DNA of 64,000 nt from Chitinilyticum piscinae (GTDB taxonomy: Bacteria; Pseudomonadota; Gammaproteobacteria; Burkholderiales; Chitinibacteraceae), in assembly GCF_015223195.1 (NCBI RefSeq), contig NZ_JADFUA010000002.1, positions 186,001 through 250,000 on the forward strand, given 5' to 3'. A program made the position numbers and the translations under genes. Shown here one piece after another: positions 1-8,841 of the stretch (position 1 is its first letter; the number at the start of each line of letters is the position of its first letter). The notes below the pieces were generated by a model that was given only the letters and a program-made list of their open reading frames with translations, had not been told where the DNA came from and ran no database searches.

Positions 1-1
1 T

Positions 2-1480
2 GCGCTGATGAATGGCGGCGAGGTGATTCTCGCCGACGAGCCGACCGGTGCGCTGGATTCGAAAAGCGGCGAGGATGTGCTGCAGATCCTGCGCGAGCTG
101 CACGAGCATGGCCACACCGTGATTCTGGTGACGCACGACAGCAAGGTGGCAGCGCAGGCCGACCGCATCATCGAAATTCGCGACGGACGCATTCTCTCCG
201 ACATGGCCAATCCCGTCGCTGATCCGGTGCGGCTGGCTCCCGATGCGCCACCGCCCGCCTGTCACGCCAGTGCACCGCAGGCGCTGCTGGGCCAGTGGCG
301 CGAAGCATTCGCGATGGCCTTGCGCGCCCTGCTGGCCAACCGCATGCGCAGCCTGCTCACGATGCTGGGCATCATCATCGGTATTGCCTCGGTGGTGTCG
401 ATCATGGCGCTGGGGGAGGGGATGGAGCGCAAGGTGCTCGACAATTTTGCCGGGCTGGGAGTCAACAATATCTCGGTCTATCCCGGCGCCTATCCCGGTG
501 ACGACAAGGCGGCCAGCATCAAGACGCTGAATGAAAACGACCTGCAGCAACTGGCCCGTGAACCCTATCTTGATGGCGTGACGCCCTTTTCGCAGCGCGG
601 GGCCCGGTTGCGCGCCGGCAGTGTGGATGTGAATGCCACGGTGCAGGGGGTTGCGCCGGACTACTTCCGCATCCGTAATCAGGGGATCAAGGAGGGCGTG
701 GCCTTTTCCGCCGAGGATGTGCGGCGACAGGCTCAGGTGGCGGTGATCGGCGAAAAGACCCGTGAGCGCCTCTTCGGGCAGATGGGCGGTGTCGGGCAGA
801 TCATTCTCGTCGGTAATATTCCGGTTCAGGTGATCGGCGTGGCCGAGGCGAAGTCCTCGGGCTTCGGATTCGGTGATTCGCTCGACATCTGGCTGCCCTA
901 CAGCACGGCGGGCAGCCGCCTGTTTGGCCAGCTGCATTTCTCCAGCCTCACTGTGCAGGTGCGCGATGGCCTGCCGGTCAAAGCCGCGGAAGCCGCGCTG
1001 CAGAAACGCTTGGAAAGCCTGCACGGGCGACGGGATTTCTTCACCCACACCATGGAAGACATGATGAAGAACTTCGAGAGCACGGCGAGCAGCATCAAGC
1101 TCTTCCTGCTGATGATCGGGGTGATTTCGCTGGTGGTGGGGGGGATTGGCGTGATGAACATCATGCTGGTGTCCGTCACCGAGCGTACCCACGAAATCGG
1201 CATCCGCATGGCCGTGGGGGCGCGACAGTCCGATATCCGCAGCCAGTTCCTGATCGAGGCTGTGGTCGTGTGTCTGCTGGGGGCGGGGATTGGTATCGGC
1301 TTGTCGGCGCTGCTGGGTGCAGCGGTGAATGCCATTTTCCAGGATTTTCAGATGCTGCTTACGACTGGTGCTATTGGGACTGCCGTCTTGTGTGCCAGCG
1401 GGATCGGCATTGTGTTCGGCTTCCTGCCGGCACGACGGGCTGCACAGCTGGCGCCGATCGAAGCGCTGGTGCGCGAGTAG
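2..1480 (+). CDS. macB: MacB-type ABC efflux ATPase/permease, 3' part
   Basis: The gene is cut by the window start. The first ~60 residues hold the end of the ABC ATPase domain: Walker B/D-loop (VILADEPTGALD) and the H-loop (VTHD). A linker follows, then a first membrane helix near residue 115, a periplasmic core, and three C-terminal helices with the FtsX-type ending (PIEALVRE). This is the MacB architecture: an inner-membrane half-transporter that works with a periplasmic adaptor and a TolC-like channel to export macrolides, peptides or siderophores. The adaptor (MacA) would lie upstream, outside the window. The channel gene follows 8 nt downstream, so the three probably form one efflux operon. 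The substrate cannot be read from the sequence. Confidence 0.9.
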   Translation, partial: ALMNGGEVILADEPTGALDSKSGEDVLQILRELHEHGHTVILVTHDSKVAAQADRIIEIRDGRILSDMANPVADPVRLAPDAPPPACHASAPQALLGQWREAFAMALRALLANRMRSLLTMLGIIIGIASVVSIMALGEGMERKVLDNFAGLGVNNISVYPGAYPGDDKAASIKTLNENDLQQLAREPYLDGVTPFSQRGARLRAGSVDVNATVQGVAPDYFRIRNQGIKEGVAFSAEDVRRQAQVAVIGEKTRERLFGQMGGVGQIILVGNIPVQVIGVAEAKSSGFGFGDSLDIWLPYSTAGSRLFGQLHFSSLTVQVRDGLPVKAAEAALQKRLESLHGRRDFFTHTMEDMMKNFESTASSIKLFLLMIGVISLVVGGIGVMNIMLVSVTERTHEIGIRMAVGARQSDIRSQFLIEAVVVCLLGAGIGIGLSALLGAAVNAIFQDFQMLLTTGAIGTAVLCASGIGIVFGFLPARRAAQLAPIEALVRE

Positions 1481-1488
1481 GTGGGTAT

Positions 1489-2907
1489 ATGATTCAACGC
1501 TCCGAAAATAAAAGCTCAATGATTTATAGGGGTTTGGGTATGTGGCCAGCTTTGCTGGTCACAGGGCTGCTGAGTGCCTGTGCCAACCCCGACTGGCAGC
1601 AACCGCCGCTGGAGTTGCCGCAGCAGTGGGATGCCGCGGCAAGCCCCGGAACCCATGCGGCGGCGGGTAGCGATGTCGCGTTCTGGCAAGGGTATGGCGA
1701 CGCGCAGCTTGAGCAGCTGTTGCAAATGGCGATGCTGCAGAACAATGATCTGGCGGCGGCGGCTGTCCGCCTGCGCAAGGCAGGCCTTGCTGTGGACCAG
1801 CGCGGGCAGGATCGGTTGCCCAATGTGACGCTGGGTGCTTCTTCGGGCAGCAGCTGGACGGTCGATCCGACTCGGCATGCTAGTGACAATTTCAGCACCA
1901 GCTTGGGGGTGTCGTGGGAAATTGATCTGTGGGGGCGGCTCGCCGACCAGCAGGCCGCCGCCCGCTGGCGGCAGACCGCCAGCCGCGCCGAACTGGACGC
2001 TTTGCAGATCAGCATCCGCAGCGAAGTGGCCATTGCCTACTGGACGATTGCCCGTGATCAGGAGACCGTGGCGCAGGCCGAGGAAGAGCTGGAGCGTGCC
2101 CGGCAATTGCAGCAACAGGTCGAGCAGCGCTATGCCGCCGGCGTGGTGTCGGGGCTGGATCGCACCCAGGCGAGGGCGAATGTCATTCAGCAGCAGAACC
2201 GCCTGGCCAGCACACGTCTGAGTCTGGCCAAGAGTCGCTGGGCGCTGGGGATTCTGCTGAACCAGCGGCCGGAAAGCACCAGCACTGTGAGCGCCATGCT
2301 GCCTGCCCATTTCCCGACTGTGCCAGCCGGCCTGCCGGTTGAGCTGCTGGATCGCCGCCCCGATCTGGCTGCAGCCACAGCCACCCTGCGCGCGGCATTC
2401 AGTGACCAGCAGGCGAGCCGCAAGAGCTGGTATCCGACGCTATCGCTGACTGGCACGTTGGGCAGCAACAGTACCGATCTGGTCAATCTGCTGGCCAATC
2501 CGGCAGCGTCGCTGGGAGCCGGCCTGGCTTTGCCATTCATCCAGTGGAATGAAATGCAGACTGCGCTCAAGGTTAACGAAGCAGATTACGAGCTTGCTGT
2601 AATCAGTTACCGCCAGAAACTGCTCGGCGCGTTGCAGGAGGTGGAGAGCGCGCTGGCTACGCGCAGTCAACTCCTCGAACAGTTGCCGCGCAGTGAACAG
2701 CTGTATGCCGACAATCGTAAAAGCGAAGCCCAGACGCTGCTGCGCTATCAGGCAGGCGCTGCATCCTTCGAGTCGGTACTCAACGCACAGACCCGCCGCA
2801 AGGCGGCCGAGCTGGAGTGGCTGCAGGATCGCTACCAGCTGGCACTGGCCAGCGTGCAGGTCTACAAGGTACTCGGTGGGGAGCCGGTAAATCGCCTGAC
2901 TGACTGA
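1489..2907 (+). CDS. Outer-membrane efflux lipoprotein (NodT/OprM family)
   Basis: The 472-residue protein has a lipoprotein signal ending in a lipobox (LLSAC), then two outer-membrane efflux (OEP) repeats (about 60-245 and 275-460). It is the TolC-like channel of a tripartite pump. I chose the ATG at 1489 because TAGGTGGG lies just upstream and the resulting n-region carries Arg and Lys. ATGs at 1519 and 1540 are in frame and would also keep the lipobox. It starts 8 nt after macB and is almost surely co-transcribed. The leader contains two GGGTAT hexamers (1483, 1536), discussed in the findings. Confidence 0.88.
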   Translation: MIQRSENKSSMIYRGLGMWPALLVTGLLSACANPDWQQPPLELPQQWDAAASPGTHAAAGSDVAFWQGYGDAQLEQLLQMAMLQNNDLAAAAVRLRKAGLAVDQRGQDRLPNVTLGASSGSSWTVDPTRHASDNFSTSLGVSWEIDLWGRLADQQAAARWRQTASRAELDALQISIRSEVAIAYWTIARDQETVAQAEEELERARQLQQQVEQRYAAGVVSGLDRTQARANVIQQQNRLASTRLSLAKSRWALGILLNQRPESTSTVSAMLPAHFPTVPAGLPVELLDRRPDLAAATATLRAAFSDQQASRKSWYPTLSLTGTLGSNSTDLVNLLANPAASLGAGLALPFIQWNEMQTALKVNEADYELAVISYRQKLLGALQEVESALATRSQLLEQLPRSEQLYADNRKSEAQTLLRYQAGAASFESVLNAQTRRKAAELEWLQDRYQLALASVQVYKVLGGEPVNRLTD

Positions 2908-3074
2908 ATTTATAGCGCACCTGCCTGATCCAATTACTAGGTGACAATGTAAGCGAAGGCTCATAAATCATCGGCGTAACCGTGCAAGGTGTGATTCTCC
3001 AGCCCCATGCAACGAACTCAGCCGGTGAGCCAAGTGTCGCTGCGTTAAAATTGTTTTTTTATGTCGGGGCAAAG

Positions 3075-3566
3075 ATGATGGTGGATCTTGAGCAACTGGC
3101 TGGCCAGATCGGCCAGTTCTTACTTGCGCGCGGTGAAACGGTCACTGCCGCAGAGTCCTGCACCGGCGGCCTGATTGCTGCCGCACTGACCGCCGTGGGG
3201 GGCTCTTCGGGGTGGTTCGAGCGTGGCTATGTCACCTATTCCAATCTTGCCAAGAGCGAGATGCTCGATGTTCCGGCGGCCTTTATCGAAGGTCTGGGTG
3301 CGGTCAGCGAGCCCGTGGTCGCGGCCATGGTGCAGGGGGCGTGCGAGCGGGCCGGGGCGCAATGGGGTATTGCGGTTTCCGGCGTTGCCGGCCCCGGCGG
3401 CGGCTCGCCCGACAAGCCGGTGGGCACGGTCTGGCTGGCGTGGGCCACCCCGCAGGGCATTGTCACGGAGCGGCAGGTGTTCAGCGGTGACCGGGCGCAG
3501 ATCCGCGAGGCTACGGTCAGGCACGCACTGCTGCGGCTGGAGGATTTGCTGCAACAGGCGCGCTGA
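3075..3566 (+). CDS. pncC: Nicotinamide-nucleotide amidohydrolase (CinA C-terminal type)
   Basis: This 163-residue protein is the stand-alone CinA_C domain. It matches family length and has the diagnostic stretches AAESCTGG near the N-terminus and SGVAGPGGGSPDKPVG in the second half. PncC deamidates nicotinamide mononucleotide to nicotinate mononucleotide and so recycles NAD breakdown products. An in-frame extension back to 2982 is unlikely to be translated, because GGGGC sits about 6 nt before 3075 and homology begins there. A 7-bp hairpin (3560-3577, GGTC-side loop AAGG) overlaps the stop codon but has no T-run. The 167 bp upstream (2908-3074) hold no gene that I recognise. Confidence 0.85.
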   Translation: MMVDLEQLAGQIGQFLLARGETVTAAESCTGGLIAAALTAVGGSSGWFERGYVTYSNLAKSEMLDVPAAFIEGLGAVSEPVVAAMVQGACERAGAQWGIAVSGVAGPGGGSPDKPVGTVWLAWATPQGIVTERQVFSGDRAQIREATVRHALLRLEDLLQQAR

Positions 3567-3590
3567 AAGGTCAGCGCCGAGTCGGTCCGA

Positions 3591-3968
3591 TCAGCCCTGT
3601 GCGCTCATGATTTTGATCAGCCAGGCAAATATCAGCGGGAAGCTGGTTAGCGTCAGCAGCCAGCCGCGCCAGAAGAGTTTCCACAGCCAGCCTTCGCTTG
3701 CGCGCTGGCGAAAGGCATAAAACGGCGCCAGCACCGCAAAGCTGAGTACCACCCCTGACAACCAGGCCTTGTCGGCGTGTTCGGCGGGTGCCGGCCAGGC
3801 CAGTGCGAAGCCGACCAGAATGCCGGTGACGCCTATGCCGGTCAGCCAGCGTTTTTCCTTGCGTCCGGCCAGCATCATGATCGCGGCGAAGGTGGCAAAC
3901 AGTACCAGCGCGCCACCGAGGCTGAACACGATGGCGCCCAGCACGGTCAGACTGCTCCAGATTTCCAT
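3591..3968 (-). CDS. Small hypothetical membrane protein
   Basis: This 125-residue protein has about four hydrophobic segments (roughly residues 8-30, 40-60, 68-85, 98-118) separated by short basic loops, so it is probably an inner-membrane protein. I recognise no family motif. It lies 73 bp downstream of rdgC in the same direction and may be read from the rdgC promoter. It is convergent with pncC, with 24 bp between the two stop codons. No function is assigned. Confidence 0.6.
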   Translation of the reverse strand: MEIWSSLTVLGAIVFSLGGALVLFATFAAIMMLAGRKEKRWLTGIGVTGILVGFALAWPAPAEHADKAWLSGVVLSFAVLAPFYAFRQRASEGWLWKLFWRGWLLTLTSFPLIFAWLIKIMSAQG

Positions 3969-4041
3969 GGTTGATCCTGGGGTATGTTGCTGCGGAGCTT
4001 ATTGAATAAAGTCCGCAGTCGATTACTGTGTTGTGTATGGG

Positions 4042-4950
4042 TCAGGCTGGCAGCTCGCCACCCAAGGCTTCGATCAGTGCCGGGATAAACTGGCGCAACT
4101 CACCAATGGTGAGCGCAAAGCTGCCATCAAACAGCGCTTCCTGGCTGTCGGCATCGGCGTTTTTCAGGTCATCCTGCAACACGTCGAGCATGGCCAGCCG
4201 CTTGATTTCCAGCTTCTCGGTGAGCTGGAAACTGATGCGCTCATTCCAGCTCATGCCCATTCTGGTGACGAGCTTGCCGCTTTCCAGGTGTTTGCGGACT
4301 TCGTCGGCGTTCAGGTCCTGGCGAGTGAAGCGTGCGACCGCGCCATCATCGCCCGGGAAGCGCAGCTCGCAATCGGCATCCAGCGTGAAATCATCGGGTG
4401 CTTCCTGCTCCAGCCAGATGGTCATCGCCGTTTGTGGTGTGGTGCTGGTTTGCAGCAGGCGCGTGGGCAGGCTGCCCAGTGCTTCGCGCAGATCCGCCAG
4501 CAGGTTTTCGGCGCGGCTGGCCGAGGCGCTTTCGACCAGTACCAGATTCTGCTGCAGATCGATAATCGCGCGCTGCGCGCCCTGTTTGGTAAAGGCGCGT
4601 GGCAGCAGTTCTTCGGCGACCCGCTCGCGGATTTCCTTGGCTTCCTTGCGGCCGACCTTGCGGGCCTCTTCTTCCTCGATGTGGCGGATGCGTTCTTCGG
4701 CTTCCTGGCGTACCACGATCCCCGGCAGCAGCTTGGTTTCTGTCTTCAGTTGCACCAGCACGGCGTCCTGACGGGCATAAATCAGCTCATCCGGGGCATG
4801 TTTGGCCGGTGCGGTCCAGCCGGCACTGGCAAGATCCATGCTGCCACAGGGAACAAAAGGCTTTTTCTCCAGGCAGGCACGAACTGAATCGGCGGTCATG
4901 CCGTGATCGGGGTTGAGGCGATAGATCTGCAGGTTGCGGAACCACAGCAT
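4042..4950 (-). CDS. rdgC: Recombination-associated protein RdgC
   Basis: The 302-residue product matches RdgC in length and N-terminus (MLWFRNLQIYRL). RdgC forms a ring-shaped dimer on double-stranded DNA and restrains RecA filament assembly. In Neisseria it is also linked to pilin antigenic variation. The gene is divergent from the iron-binding protein gene across a 166-bp intergenic region (4951-5116). The start gives the expected N-terminus with no upstream extension. Confidence 0.92.
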   Translation of the reverse strand: MLWFRNLQIYRLNPDHGMTADSVRACLEKKPFVPCGSMDLASAGWTAPAKHAPDELIYARQDAVLVQLKTETKLLPGIVVRQEAEERIRHIEEEEARKVGRKEAKEIRERVAEELLPRAFTKQGAQRAIIDLQQNLVLVESASASRAENLLADLREALGSLPTRLLQTSTTPQTAMTIWLEQEAPDDFTLDADCELRFPGDDGAVARFTRQDLNADEVRKHLESGKLVTRMGMSWNERISFQLTEKLEIKRLAMLDVLQDDLKNADADSQEALFDGSFALTIGELRQFIPALIEALGGELPA

Positions 4951-5064
4951 GCGGTCAGTCCTTGTACTTCGAAATGTCGGGGGCTGATTGTAGCGGCTGA
5001 CGACGGAGCAGGGAACTTCGGCGCAAGGGTGGGTTCTTACTGTTCACTTCTTGAGAAGCATTAG

Positions 5065-5083
5065 CATTAAGATTATCATTCAC
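5065..5083 (-). promoter_or_regulatory. Candidate Fur box
   Basis: Read on the minus strand, this 19-mer matches the Fur consensus GATAATGATAATCATTATC at 14 of 19 positions, including an unbroken ATGATAATC core. It lies about 34 bp upstream of the fbpA-like start, where iron repression would be expected. Neighbouring bases (TTAGCATTAA) extend the AT-rich repeats. Functional control is inferred. Confidence 0.55.
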
Positions 5084-5116
5084 CTTCAACACCCAAACCG
5101 AGTGAAGCTGCGCACC

Positions 5117-6103
5117 ATGAAAACGACCGCACTGATTGTCCTGGCCCTGCTGGCCGGCACCGCCTCCGCCGAATCCGTTACCGTGTACTCCGCCCGTAAC
5201 GAACAACTGATCAAGCCGCTGTTTGATGCCTTTACCAAAGAAACCGGCGTCGAAGTCAAACTGCACAGCGACAAGGAAGGGCCGCTGCTGGAGCGCCTGA
5301 AAGCCGAGGGCAGCAATACCCCGGCCGATGTGCTGATTACCGTGGATGCCGGCAATCTGTGGCAGGCGTCGAATATGGGGCTGCTGCGTACGATCAAATC
5401 ACCGGCGCTGGAGAGCAATATCCCGGCGCATCTGCGTGATCCCAAGGGGGAGTGGTATGGCCTGTCCGTGCGTGCGCGCACCATCATGTTCAACAAGACG
5501 CAGGTGAAGGCGGATCAGCTCTCCACCTACGCCGATCTGGCCGATCCGAAATGGAAGGGCAAGCTGTGCCTGCGCACCAGCAAGAAGGTCTACAACCAGT
5601 CGCTGGTTGCCACCATGATCGAAGAGCTGGGCGAGAAGAAAACCGAAGCCATCGTGCGTGGCTGGGTGGCCAATCTGGCGACCGACGTGTTTGCCGATGA
5701 CACCGCGCTGATCAAGGCGATTGCCGCCGGCCAGTGCCAGGTGGGCATTGCCAATACCTATTATCTGGGCCGTATCCTGGACAAGGAAAAGGATTACCCG
5801 GTCACTGTATTCTGGGCTGACCAAAAGGGGCAGGGCACGCACGTGAACGTGTCCGGTGCCGGGGTAACCCGCCATGCCAAGAATGCAGCTGGGGCGCAGA
5901 AGCTGATCGAATGGCTGTCGTCCGACAAGGCCCAGTTCATTTATACCGACAAGGATCTGGAATATCCGGCCAACCCGAAAATCCAGCCGGATTCGGTGAT
6001 CAAGTCCTGGGGGCCGTTCAAGCAGGACACGATCAATGTGGCCAAGGCCGGTCAGTTGCAAGCCGAAGCAACCAAATTGATGGATCGCGCTGGTTACCGT
6101 TGA
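5117..6103 (+). CDS. fbpA: Periplasmic ferric-iron-binding protein (FbpA/FutA type)
   Basis: This is a 328-residue solute-binding protein. It has a Sec signal peptide (cleavage after about residue 18, at SA-ES) and the family opening [11 protein letters not shown]. The ANTYYLGR segment carries the adjacent tyrosines that ligate Fe3+ in FbpA proteins. It should capture ferric iron in the periplasm for an ABC importer. A Fur-like box lies just upstream. The cognate-type permease gene is displaced to 8842 by three unrelated genes, and no matching ATPase gene is in the window. The upstream in-frame extension to 5051 lacks a signal sequence, so 5117 is preferred although its Shine-Dalgarno is weak. 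Confidence 0.88.
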   Translation: MKTTALIVLALLAGTASAESVTVYSARNEQLIKPLFDAFTKETGVEVKLHSDKEGPLLERLKAEGSNTPADVLITVDAGNLWQASNMGLLRTIKSPALESNIPAHLRDPKGEWYGLSVRARTIMFNKTQVKADQLSTYADLADPKWKGKLCLRTSKKVYNQSLVATMIEELGEKKTEAIVRGWVANLATDVFADDTALIKAIAAGQCQVGIANTYYLGRILDKEKDYPVTVFWADQKGQGTHVNVSGAGVTRHAKNAAGAQKLIEWLSSDKAQFIYTDKDLEYPANPKIQPDSVIKSWGPFKQDTINVAKAGQLQAEATKLMDRAGYR

Positions 6104-6164
6104 TCGGCTATTGCTGACGCGACCGTAACGTTGCATTTTCTGCACGCTTTCCGTGCAAACACTG

Positions 6165-6187
6165 AGCCCGGTTCTACCGGGCTTTTT
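6165..6187 (+). terminator. Rho-independent terminator after fbpA
   Basis: An 8-bp perfect stem (AGCCCGGT / ACCGGGCT) with a TCT loop is followed by TTTT. It separates fbpA from the next three genes transcriptionally. Confidence 0.85.
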
Positions 6188-6241
6188 GTTGCCGGCACAT
6201 GCGCGTAGCCTGCAGGCTGTTGCGTGCGACGGAGAACCGCA

Positions 6242-7219
6242 ATGAATGATTCAGACGTTCCGACGGCCGAGCAGCGATTGCTGGGCGGTCAGCTCGGCCA
6301 TGCCGCCTACCTGGCGCAGGCGCGCGCGGACGGCTTGCTGCCTGATCATGCCCGCTGGCAGGCCTGGGCCTGGCAGTTGCCAGCTCTGGCCGGACTGCTG
6401 TGTGTGATTGCCGGCTTGATCATGCTGTTTGCGTCGAACTGGCTGCTCTGGCCCAGACTGCTGCAGGTGGGGGGCGCCCAGGCGGTCTGGCTGCTGGCGG
6501 TGACCTGCTGGTGGCGCTGGCGCGAACAGGCAGCGGGGCGCTGGGCGGCGTTTGCGGCTGCCGCACTCACCGGCGTGTGGCTGGCCGTGATCGGCCAGGC
6601 CTACCAGACTGGCGCCGATGCCTGGCAGCTGTTTGCCGTGTGGACGCTGCTGGCGCTGCCCTGGGCGCTCTGGGCTCGACTGGAGGCCTTGTGGATGCTG
6701 TGGCTGGCGCTGGCTAGCGTGAGCCTGCTGCTCTTCAGCGATGCCACACTGCGCTGGCGCTGGTTTTCTCATACCTCCGCGCTCTGGCCCTTGCATCTGC
6801 TGTGGCTGGTGGCTGGGTGGTGGGTGACCTTCCGTCGTCCTGCCACAGGCTGGTTTGCCTATGTGGTGGTGCTGGCGGCATCACTGGTGATCGCCTGGCC
6901 GGCCTGGGCTGCCCTGCTGGATTTCAGCTGGCGTGCGAATGAACTGCAACACTGGCTGCTGCTGCCCGCACCCTTGCCTGTGCTGGTCTGGCTGCTCGTC
7001 AATGGCGTTCTTATCGCCCGTTTTGCCCGGGCAGGCTCACTATTCTGGCTGGCATGTCCGGCGTATTCCTTCTGGATCGGCCTGTTGCTGCTGATCGGCC
7101 GCCACATTGATGGCGAGGGTGGTTTGATGTTGCTGGCCCTGTTTGCCGTCGGCAGCTTTGCAGGAATCGGCGTGGGGCTGCGCCGGGCGGCACAATTGCG
7201 CAGCGGAGGTGAGGCGTGA
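6242..7219 (+). CDS. DUF2157 multi-pass membrane protein
   Basis: The 325-residue protein has a short soluble N-terminus of about 45 residues (AEQRLLGGQLG), then about ten tryptophan-rich membrane helices. This is typical of the DUF2157 family, whose function is unknown. The ATG at 6242 is preceded by GGAGAACC. It overlaps the next gene by 4 nt (GTGA) and forms a three-gene unit with the DUF4401 and GDYXXLXY genes, a combination that recurs in many proteobacteria. A role in the envelope or membrane stress is sometimes suspected but not shown here. Confidence 0.72.
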   Translation: MNDSDVPTAEQRLLGGQLGHAAYLAQARADGLLPDHARWQAWAWQLPALAGLLCVIAGLIMLFASNWLLWPRLLQVGGAQAVWLLAVTCWWRWREQAAGRWAAFAAAALTGVWLAVIGQAYQTGADAWQLFAVWTLLALPWALWARLEALWMLWLALASVSLLLFSDATLRWRWFSHTSALWPLHLLWLVAGWWVTFRRPATGWFAYVVVLAASLVIAWPAWAALLDFSWRANELQHWLLLPAPLPVLVWLLVNGVLIARFARAGSLFWLACPAYSFWIGLLLLIGRHIDGEGGLMLLALFAVGSFAGIGVGLRRAAQLRSGGEA

Positions 7220-8226
7220 GCACGATCTCGATGAAACAGGGGCTACCGCTGGCCGTGCGCGGCTTGCAGGGAGTGGGGGCGTGGATCTGCGCCATCTTGC
7301 TGATGGTCGCGATTGCTGTCGGGCCGGTCATGATGAGCGGTGAACATTCCGTGCTGGTGCTGGCGCCTCTGTTTGCCGCCGGTGGCTACTGGCTGGCCGC
7401 GCGCAATGACGACGGTTTTCTTGCCGATCTGGGCGTGCCGCTGTGCATGGCGGGGTTGGGGCTGCTGCCGCTGGTGCTGGAGCAACTGGGCGTGCGGCAG
7501 CATGACTGGTGGGACAGTCTTGATTATGTGTACGCCGGACCGTCGCTGCTGGTCTGGTGGTTTGCCCGCAACCGGCAGCTGCAGTTTGTGGCCGCACTGG
7601 TGCTGGCGATGATTGGCTGGTACTGGTTGGGTGGTCGTGAGCCCTGGTACGGGTATGACTCTGCAGGCCTTGTTTATGCTGGTGTTTTGAGGGATACCCT
7701 TGTTGTTGTGCTGCTGGCCTGGTGGTGGCTGCTGCCACCTTCCTGGGGAGAGCGACTGGCGGCATTGCGCTGGGCGCTGGGGCTGGTGGCGCTTGGCATG
7801 ACGCTGGGCGGGATTGACAGTTTTCTGCGCCCGGAAGGTAGCGGTGCCGGTGCAGTGGGTGGAACCTTGCTGCAAGTGCTGCAATTCGGCATGCCGCCGG
7901 CGCTGGCCTTGCTGGGCGTGATGGCCTACGGCATTCGGCGCGAACAACTGCCGCTGCGCTGGCTGGCGCCCTGGTTGGCCGTGTTGCCGCTGGTGCTGAT
8001 GAGCCCGCTGTTTCTCTACCCGCTGCTCTTTCTGTGGCTGGCAATGCTGGTGCCTGGCCGCCACCGGCTGCTGAATGGCCTGGGTGGCGCCGGTGCGGTG
8101 TATGCCTTCAGCCGTTTCTATTACCTGCTGGACTGGCCGCTGCTGCTCAAAGGGGTGGTGCTGCTGGGCGCGGGCAGTGTGCTTTTGCTGTTGGCGTGGG
8201 TGTTGCGCCGGGGGAGTCAGGCATGA
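7216..8226 (+). CDS. DUF4401 membrane protein
   Basis: The 336-residue product has around ten predicted membrane helices and almost no soluble part apart from the first ~20 residues. It begins with GTG overlapping the upstream stop (GTGA), with a strong GGAGGTGAGG just before it. I assign it to the DUF4401 family mainly by its place between DUF2157 and GDYXXLXY genes and by overall composition. No catalytic motif is visible. Confidence 0.62.
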   Translation: MSTISMKQGLPLAVRGLQGVGAWICAILLMVAIAVGPVMMSGEHSVLVLAPLFAAGGYWLAARNDDGFLADLGVPLCMAGLGLLPLVLEQLGVRQHDWWDSLDYVYAGPSLLVWWFARNRQLQFVAALVLAMIGWYWLGGREPWYGYDSAGLVYAGVLRDTLVVVLLAWWWLLPPSWGERLAALRWALGLVALGMTLGGIDSFLRPEGSGAGAVGGTLLQVLQFGMPPALALLGVMAYGIRREQLPLRWLAPWLAVLPLVLMSPLFLYPLLFLWLAMLVPGRHRLLNGLGGAGAVYAFSRFYYLLDWPLLLKGVVLLGAGSVLLLLAWVLRRGSQA

Positions 8227-8729
8227 AACGTTATCTGCTTCCATTGCTCGCGATTGTGGGCACGCTGTTGATCCTCAATAGCGTGGTCTGGCGGCATGAG
8301 CGCTTGCTGGCCAGTGGTGCAACCGTGTACCTGCCGCTGGCGCCGGTTGATCCGCGCTCCTTGCTGCAGGGTGACTATATGGCTCTGGATTACGAGCTGA
8401 CCCGTCGTGTCGCCGATGCGCTGCAGGCCAATGCCGACCAGTCCTGGCCCGAAAGTGGCACACTCTTTGTCGTGCTGCGCCCTGATGCGGCCGGTGTGGC
8501 AAGGGCGCAGCGGGTCAGTACTGCTCAGCCGGAGTTGCTGGCGGGCGAATACCTGCTGCAGGTCCGGCTGGAATACGGAACCCAGGTGCGTCTGCCGAGT
8601 CATTCCTTTTTCTTTGCCGAAGGCGAGGGCGGGCATTTTGCTGCCGCCCGATATGCGATACTGCGCCTCTCGCCGGACGGGCGCAGTCTGCTTGCCGGGC
8701 TGGCCGATGCGCGCAAGCAGCCTCTGTAA
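8223..8729 (+). CDS. GDYXXLXY-domain protein
   Basis: This 168-residue protein has an N-terminal membrane anchor (about residues 5-23) and an extracytoplasmic domain carrying the family signature GDYMALDY near residue 47. The start overlaps the previous stop as ATGA, so translation of the trio is coupled. GDYXXLXY proteins have no established biochemical role. Their steady association with DUF2157/DUF4401 membrane proteins suggests one complex in the inner membrane with a periplasmic part. Confidence 0.75.
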   Translation: MKRYLLPLLAIVGTLLILNSVVWRHERLLASGATVYLPLAPVDPRSLLQGDYMALDYELTRRVADALQANADQSWPESGTLFVVLRPDAAGVARAQRVSTAQPELLAGEYLLQVRLEYGTQVRLPSHSFFFAEGEGGHFAAARYAILRLSPDGRSLLAGLADARKQPL

Positions 8730-8841
8730 CCGGGGGCGCGGCCTAATGGGCGATCAGGGCGAGTTCGTGGCGCGATGCTTCGCAGCCTGCCGCTTGGACA
8801 GGTATTTTCTTCAATTCCATTAGCGATTCCATAGTTACTGC

